A DNA stretch of 10,374 nt from an uncultured Eubacteriales bacterium. GTDB lineage: Bacteria > Bacillota_A > Clostridia > Saccharofermentanales > Saccharofermentanaceae. Positions 6,979 through 10,374 of this stretch are shown here, piece by piece (positions within the stretch are counted from its first letter, which is position 1; each line of letters begins with the position of its first letter). The translations under genes were made by a program, and so were the position numbers. The DNA is taken from NCBI GenBank assembly GCA_900313405.1, contig OMQY01000053.1:1-10374 (forward strand), written 5' to 3'. Under the pieces are notes generated by a model. It had not been told where the DNA came from and made no database searches. It saw nothing but the letters and a program-made list of their open reading frames with translations.

Positions 6979-8211
6979 TCAGGACTCTGCCACAACGCCT
7001 TCTACGTAATAATTCATAGAACCCTGGATAACTCCGTCATCAACAGAAGGTCCGCCTGCTTCAACGATAACAGTACCGTCATTTGTAACAAGATCCTCAG
7101 CGATCTGAGCACAGATAACTCCTCCGTCAGAATCGGGAGATCCGCTGAAGCTGAGCCTTGTACCTGAGAATACATCCCATTCGCCGCTGATCATGAGTTC
7201 TCTTGCCTCTTCGATAGCCTCGGCTGTGCCTGCAGCACAATTGTCTGTCAGAGCAGATACGTCAACCATACCCTCTGCGAGACCGCCGTAGTAGTTACCG
7301 ACGATGCTTACGAATTCGGAAGCGTCATTATTCATAGCTGTCTCCATGGCGTACTGATAATATACGTTCCAGTTCCATACAGGAGCAGTGAGGTGAGCGG
7401 AAGGAGCCTGCTCGCTCATGTCGGAGTTGTATCCGCATCCGAATACACCCTTCTCGGCAGCAACGATCTGAGGCTGAGCAGAGTCACAGTGCTGAGCGAT
7501 AACGCCGCAGTTGTAAGTATCGATAAGAACCTCTGCTGCCTGTCTCTCGAGAGCCTCATCACCCCATGTGGAGATCTGATTTACATGAACTACAGCATTC
7601 GGATTAACAGACTGGCAACCGAGTGCGAAGGCGTTGATACCGGAGCATGTCTCGGCATATTCAGTACCCCACGCGGATACATAACCGATGTTGTTATTGG
7701 CGTTCTCAAGAGACTTATAACCTGCAGCGATTCCTGCGAGGTAACGAGCCTGGTAGATACGGCCGAAATAGTTATTGAAGTTAGTGTCGTTGGAAAGATA
7801 ACCGGTAGCGTGTGAGAAGACGATATCGGGATACTCTGCGGCAGCGTCCTGGAATGCATCGAGGTAACCGAAGCTGATACCGAAGATGATATCGCATCCC
7901 TGACCTGCGAGCTGATCGATAGCCGACATTACCTGATCGTAATCCTCAGGGATGTTGTCAACGATCTTGAGCTGGGAATTAACATCAAGTCCCAGATCCT
8001 GCATGGCTGTAGTAATACCCTTATGGTGTGCATAAGTGTAGCCTGCCGTGTCGTTCTGGCTGTTGATGTAGATAGCGCCGACCGTGAAATCGGAATTCGA
8101 GGAACCGCCCTCGGCATCCGTCTCATCGGAGCTGCTCGAACATGCTGCGAAGCAGAAACATACTGCCATCAGCATCATTACTGAAACCAACAAAGAAATA
8201 ATCTTCTTCAT
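6979..8211 (-). CDS. BMP-family ABC transporter substrate-binding lipoprotein (probable purine or nucleoside receptor)
   Basis: This is the surface receptor of the importer encoded by the next three genes. Residues 1-23 form a lipoprotein signal peptide with lipobox FAAC and lipidated C24, followed by a Ser/Asp/Glu/Gly-rich linker to about residue 40. The rest is one BMP domain: FTVGAIY (42-48), the YDQVMSAIDQLAGQGCDIIFG region (91-111), YFGRIYQARYLAGIAAG (148-164), NNIGYVSAW (173-181), INAFALGCQSVNP (192-204) and LTAPVWNWNVYYQ (274-286). The length is 410 aa. I take the ATG at 8211, because GGAGG stands six bases upstream and this start places the signal peptide correctly. An in-frame ATG at 8286 would overlap xpt and add 25 residues before the signal. 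The xpt partner gene suggests a purine base or nucleoside ligand. That substrate assignment is inferred from context. Confidence 0.93.
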   Translation of the reverse strand: MKKIISLLVSVMMLMAVCFCFAACSSSSDETDAEGGSSNSDFTVGAIYINSQNDTAGYTYAHHKGITTAMQDLGLDVNSQLKIVDNIPEDYDQVMSAIDQLAGQGCDIIFGISFGYLDAFQDAAAEYPDIVFSHATGYLSNDTNFNNYFGRIYQARYLAGIAAGYKSLENANNNIGYVSAWGTEYAETCSGINAFALGCQSVNPNAVVHVNQISTWGDEALERQAAEVLIDTYNCGVIAQHCDSAQPQIVAAEKGVFGCGYNSDMSEQAPSAHLTAPVWNWNVYYQYAMETAMNNDASEFVSIVGNYYGGLAEGMVDVSALTDNCAAGTAEAIEEARELMISGEWDVFSGTRLSFSGSPDSDGGVICAQIAEDLVTNDGTVIVEAGGPSVDDGVIQGSMNYYVEGVVAES

Positions 8212-8235
8212 AAGTAGCCTCCGTTTATTTTTTTT

Positions 8236-8256
8236 ATATGTACAACATATACATAT
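8236..8256 (-). other. Small AT-rich inverted repeat between xpt and the receptor gene
   Basis: A perfect 7-bp inverted repeat (ATATGTA/TACATAT, 8236-8242 with 8250-8256) has a seven-base loop and lies in the 49-base gap between two co-directional genes. On the transcribed strand it is followed by an A-run, not a U-run, so it is not an intrinsic terminator. It may be an RNA processing or stability element, an operator, or chance in AT-rich DNA. Confidence 0.4.
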
Positions 8257-8260
8257 CAGA

Positions 8261-8842
8261 TCAGTGCCGGAAAGTGATCGAATCATCAGTCATCGAATCG
8301 ATTATGGCAAGCGACTCGACTCTGATACCACGTTTCCTTATCATCTCTCCGCCGTTCTGGAATCCCTTCTCGATAGCAATGGCAGCACCCGCGACCTTGG
8401 CCCCCGCCTGTTCAACGAGCTCGATAAGACCTATAAGCGCATTGCCCTTTGCCAGGAAATCATCCACGATAAGAACAACATCATCAGGCGAGATATACTC
8501 CCTGCTGACTACTATGTCATATGTCTTCTTATGTGTGAATGAGAATACGCTTGACTTGAGAAGGTCAGGCGACAGGTTAAGAGACTGGTGCTTCTTGGCA
8601 AACACCATCGGAACTTGAAGCTTTACGGCCGCCGCGAACGCGACTGCGATGCCCGATGCCTCTACCGTCAGTATCTTGGTGACTCCGCTGTCCTTATAAA
8701 GACGCGCGATCTCCTCACCCATCTTCATAAGAAAATCCACATCTATCTGCTGGTTAAGGAAACTCCCTACCTTAAGGATCTCTCCGGGGAACACCTGTCC
8801 CTCACTGAGGATCTTTGCTTCCAACTCCAGAATACGAATCAC
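8261..8842 (-). CDS. xpt: Xanthine phosphoribosyltransferase
   Basis: This cytoplasmic purine salvage enzyme joins xanthine to PRPP to give XMP. Counted from GTG at 8842 it is 193 aa, close to the 194 aa recalled for Bacillus subtilis Xpt. The PRPP-binding loop LIVDDFLAKGNA is at 124-135. Other family-specific stretches are LKVGSFLNQQID (23-34), TVEASGIA (59-66), VFAKKHQSLNLS (80-91) and AIEKGFQNGG (156-165). No ATG occurs near the N-terminus. GTG at 8842, ATT at 8833, CTG at 8830 and TTG at 8824 are possible starts. A longer reading from TTG at 8896 is excluded because that triplet is the start of the promoter's -35 box. The promoter lies immediately upstream, with a leader of about 20 bases. 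The gene heads the importer operon and is followed 49 bases later by the receptor. The function is confident; the exact start is not. Confidence 0.93.
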   Translation of the reverse strand: MIRILELEAKILSEGQVFPGEILKVGSFLNQQIDVDFLMKMGEEIARLYKDSGVTKILTVEASGIAVAFAAAVKLQVPMVFAKKHQSLNLSPDLLKSSVFSFTHKKTYDIVVSREYISPDDVVLIVDDFLAKGNALIGLIELVEQAGAKVAGAAIAIEKGFQNGGEMIRKRGIRVESLAIIDSMTDDSITFRH

Positions 8843-8866
8843 CTCTTTTCCAAAAAACACCCTTTT

Positions 8867-8896
8867 ATGATAATCGTCCGAGCGAATGAATGTCAA
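8867..8896 (-). promoter_or_regulatory. Sigma-A-type promoter of the xpt/purine importer operon
   Basis: On the minus strand a perfect -35 TTGACA (8891-8896) and -10 TATCAT (8867-8872, 5 of 6) are separated by 18 bases. Transcription would start near 8861, only about 20 bases before the GTG at 8842. The leader is too short for the guanine riboswitch that precedes xpt in some Bacillota. Confidence 0.82.
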
Positions 8897-8957
8897 TCTT
8901 TATTGTTTATATTCTTGTCGATATACGACTCCGTTTTACTCTGCTGTTACTGCATTT
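8897..8957. other. Inter-promoter region with a near-palindrome
   Basis: This 61-base AT-rich stretch separates the -35 boxes of two divergent promoters. It holds GTCG-ATATA-CGAC at 8917-8929, a 4-bp inverted repeat around a five-base centre that could be a small operator half-site pair. It does not match the PurR box known from Bacillus, as I recall it. I see nothing else in it. Confidence 0.3.
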
Positions 8958-8986
8958 TTGACACCCAATGGATCAACCTCTATAAT
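8958..8986 (+). promoter_or_regulatory. Perfect consensus sigma-A promoter of the acidic lipoprotein gene
   Basis: TTGACA (8958-8963) and TATAAT (8981-8986) are separated by exactly 17 bases, matching the consensus at all twelve positions. Transcription would start near 8993 with a leader of about 38 bases that contains AAGGAG. A high basal rate of transcription is expected unless repressed. Confidence 0.9.
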
Positions 8987-9030
8987 CGATTTAGCTCTAT
9001 CGGCGCAAAAAACATGATAAGGAGATCAGA

Positions 9031-9618
9031 ATGAAGAGATTTACAAAAGTTTTGACAACTGCTGTTGCCGTAAGCATGATTGGCGCATCCTTCGCCGCTT
9101 GCTCGGGCAAGAAGGGAAACGGGATCGAAGGAAAGTATTCTGCAGAGTATGACGCTACGGATAGTTTCATTGACAAGCTCGGTCTCTCGGTTGATACAAA
9201 TAAGAAGATCATCGTAGTCTATGAACTTGAACTCGAAGACGGTGAATATGAGATCTCAGCCGACAAGGATGACATCGTAGATCAGATCACCGACTTTTTG
9301 CTGGACGATGACGTAAAGCGTTCAGTGATCAATATGATGGGCTTGGGTTCATACTCAGACAGCGAACTGGATACAATGGCTCAGTACGACGGATATGATG
9401 ACTTTGATGATTACTGGAATCAGGAAGTCATTGAGATGCTTACCGAGAAGGCTGAGGACGCAGACCTAAGATCCGAAGGAACATATGAGATCGATGACGA
9501 TACTGTGCTCTTTACCCCCGATGACAGAGATTCCGACGAGTTCGAAGGCGAGATCGACGGCGATTCGCTTATGGTCTACATCGAGAAGTTCGACACTGAG
9601 GTCGAGTTCGAGAAGTAA
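9031..9618 (+). CDS. Small, highly acidic lipoprotein of unknown function
   Basis: I do not recognise a named family. The 195-aa protein has a signal peptide with basic residues at 2-6, a hydrophobic core, and the lipobox FAAC with C24, so it should be anchored to the outer face of the membrane. The mature part (24-195) holds about 53 Asp/Glu against about 14 Lys/Arg, with acidic clusters at 91-94, 120-127 and 163-170. The C-terminal pattern GTYEIDDDTVLFT (150-162), then FEGEIDGDSLMVYIE (171-185), looks like beta-hairpins of lipocalin-like or NlpE-like small lipoproteins. That resemblance is a visual impression only. The acidic surface might bind divalent metal, but no ligand set can be assigned. 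AAGGAG lies just upstream of the ATG. The gene is monocistronic between its own promoter and the hairpin at 9645-9681. Confidence 0.85.
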   Translation: MKRFTKVLTTAVAVSMIGASFAACSGKKGNGIEGKYSAEYDATDSFIDKLGLSVDTNKKIIVVYELELEDGEYEISADKDDIVDQITDFLLDDDVKRSVINMMGLGSYSDSELDTMAQYDGYDDFDDYWNQEVIEMLTEKAEDADLRSEGTYEIDDDTVLFTPDDRDSDEFEGEIDGDSLMVYIEKFDTEVEFEK

Positions 9619-9644
9619 TACTCTGAGGTTCGATAATAACTGAC

Positions 9645-9681
9645 ATAGGGCTGTCTCATTGTTTTTTTGAGACAGCCCTAT
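9645..9681. terminator. Perfect 14-bp stem-loop between convergent genes, likely bidirectional terminator
   Basis: Bases 9645-9658 pair perfectly with 9668-9681 around a nine-base T-rich loop. It lies between the acidic lipoprotein stop (9618) and the FtsH stop (9715), so it can serve both. On the plus strand it is followed by TTAATTGCTTTC, only moderately U-rich. On the minus strand no U-run follows. Termination is therefore likely but not textbook. Confidence 0.7.
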
Positions 9682-9714
9682 TAATTGCTTTCTGAAGCTA
9701 TTGTGATTGAGAAC

Positions 9715-10374
9715 TTACTCTTCCTTCTTCTCTTCGGAAGAGGCAGGCTTCTCATCGACTCCGAAGATCTTGGCCTTTGCCTCAGCCTCTTCTGCGGCAG
9801 CCTTCTTGGCTTCCTCAGCCTTCTTTGCCTCTTCTGCCTTACGTTCTTCTTCGGCCTTCTTTTCAGCTGCAAGCTTCTCTTCACGCTCTCTGTCACGCTC
9901 ACGGATCGCTGTCAGATCACCGTCGGAGACATAGATCTCTTCAAACTCGGGACCGTCGACCTTGAGCTTCTCGATAAGCCTTTCAGCAAGACCTTCCATG
10001 ACATTGCGCTTCTCGATAAGGATACGCTTGGCATCCTCATAGCACTCGTTGATTATGCGCTGTACCTCGGCATCGATCTCGGCTGCCGTAGCATCAGAGT
10101 AGCTCTGAACATGACCGAAGGATGCACCGACGAAGATCTCGTCATTGTCATCACCGAAGACCATATTCTTGAACTTGGGAGACAGACCGTAGCGCTTGAT
10201 CATGTTAGTGGCGATACGGTTGCAGTGCTGCAAGTCAGATGCGGCACCTGTGCTGATCTCGCCAAGGAAGACTTCTTCGGCAGCACGTCCGCCAAGACTC
10301 ATTCTGATAGTGTCGAGCAACATCTTCTCCGTGTAAAAATCAGTATCTTCGATAGGCTTATAAGCCGTGAAGCC
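9715..10374 (-). CDS. ftsH: ATP-dependent zinc metalloprotease FtsH, C-terminal part (partial at window edge)
   Basis: FtsH is a hexameric membrane-anchored AAA+ protease that degrades misfolded membrane proteins and some regulators. The 219 residues visible are the end of the M41 peptidase domain plus a tail; the transmembrane, AAA+ and HEAGH zinc motifs lie beyond base 10374. The recognisable core includes GFTAYKPIED (1-10), SLGGRAAEEVFLGEISTGAASDL (26-48), whose D47 is the expected third zinc ligand, the MIKRYGLSP stretch (58-66), and EIDAEVQRIINECYEDAKRIL (99-119). Residues from about 158 to 219 form a low-complexity Glu/Lys/Ala/Arg tail, probably a charged single helix or coiled coil, ending in SSEEKKEE. 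The reading frame is open to the window edge. An ATG at 10323 lies inside the peptidase domain and is not the start. Confidence 0.95.
   Translation of the reverse strand, partial: GFTAYKPIEDTDFYTEKMLLDTIRMSLGGRAAEEVFLGEISTGAASDLQHCNRIATNMIKRYGLSPKFKNMVFGDDNDEIFVGASFGHVQSYSDATAAEIDAEVQRIINECYEDAKRILIEKRNVMEGLAERLIEKLKVDGPEFEEIYVSDGDLTAIRERDREREEKLAAEKKAEEERKAEEAKKAEEAKKAAAEEAEAKAKIFGVDEKPASSEEKKEE

Noticed and set aside
8212..8286. Upstream in-frame start for the BMP receptor at 8286
   Set aside because: It overlaps xpt and places 25 polar residues before the signal peptide; the ATG at 8211 has GGAGG at the right distance.
8084..8542. 152-aa open frame on the plus strand
   Set aside because: It is antisense to both xpt and the receptor signal peptide region, with no family resemblance.
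8843..8896. Extended xpt reading from TTG at 8896
   Set aside because: The TTG is part of the TTGACA -35 element, so it is not transcribed; the added residues do not resemble Xpt.
1..10374. CRISPR array, tRNA, rRNA, prophage or complete insertion sequence
   Set aside because: No regularly spaced repeats, tRNA-like folds, phage genes, transposase genes or paired terminal repeats are visible.

Overview
The window looks like a chromosomal segment of a strictly or largely anaerobic member of the Clostridia (Bacillota). The reasons are the near-consensus TTGACA/TATAAT promoters, strong GGAGG-type ribosome binding sites, short lipoprotein signal peptides, a flavodiiron protein, and an Xpt plus BMP-type transporter gene set typical of that group. 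I cannot name the genus or family from sequence alone. No RNA gene, CRISPR array, phage module, complete insertion sequence or defence system is visible. I judge this to be mostly ordinary housekeeping and transport DNA, and I do not see evidence of an undescribed multi-gene system.

Layout. (1) 1-757, minus strand: the N-terminal diiron domain of a flavodiiron (FprA-type) protein, cut by the window edge. (2) 758-915: a compact divergent promoter region. (3) 916-3184, plus strand: a complete polar amino acid ABC importer of lipoprotein receptor, permease and ATPase. A strong intrinsic-terminator hairpin lies between receptor and permease. (4) 3185-8842, minus strand: a five-gene operon reading xpt, BMP-family receptor lipoprotein, double-domain ATPase, permease, permease. 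It ends exactly where the amino acid operon ends, with no intergenic base. (5) 8843-9030: divergent promoters for xpt and for a small lipoprotein. (6) 9031-9618, plus strand: an unrecognised, very acidic lipoprotein. (7) 9645-9681: a 14-bp perfect stem between convergent genes. (8) 9715-10374, minus strand: the C-terminal part of the membrane protease FtsH, with a long charged tail.

How the genes work together. The amino acid cassette would capture an amino acid at the cell surface and import it with ATP. The minus-strand operon pairs a BMP-family (nucleoside-type) importer with xanthine phosphoribosyltransferase, so imported purine, or the base released from it, can be trapped as a nucleotide. 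This pairing is the best evidence for the transporter's substrate. The flavodiiron protein would reduce O2 or NO to water or N2O to protect an anaerobe. The most useful points for follow-up are the hairpin inside the amino acid operon, which resembles a widely dispersed repeat; the non-ATG start of xpt and its very short leader with no purine riboswitch; the zero-gap convergent operon ends; and the acidic orphan lipoprotein driven by a perfect consensus promoter.
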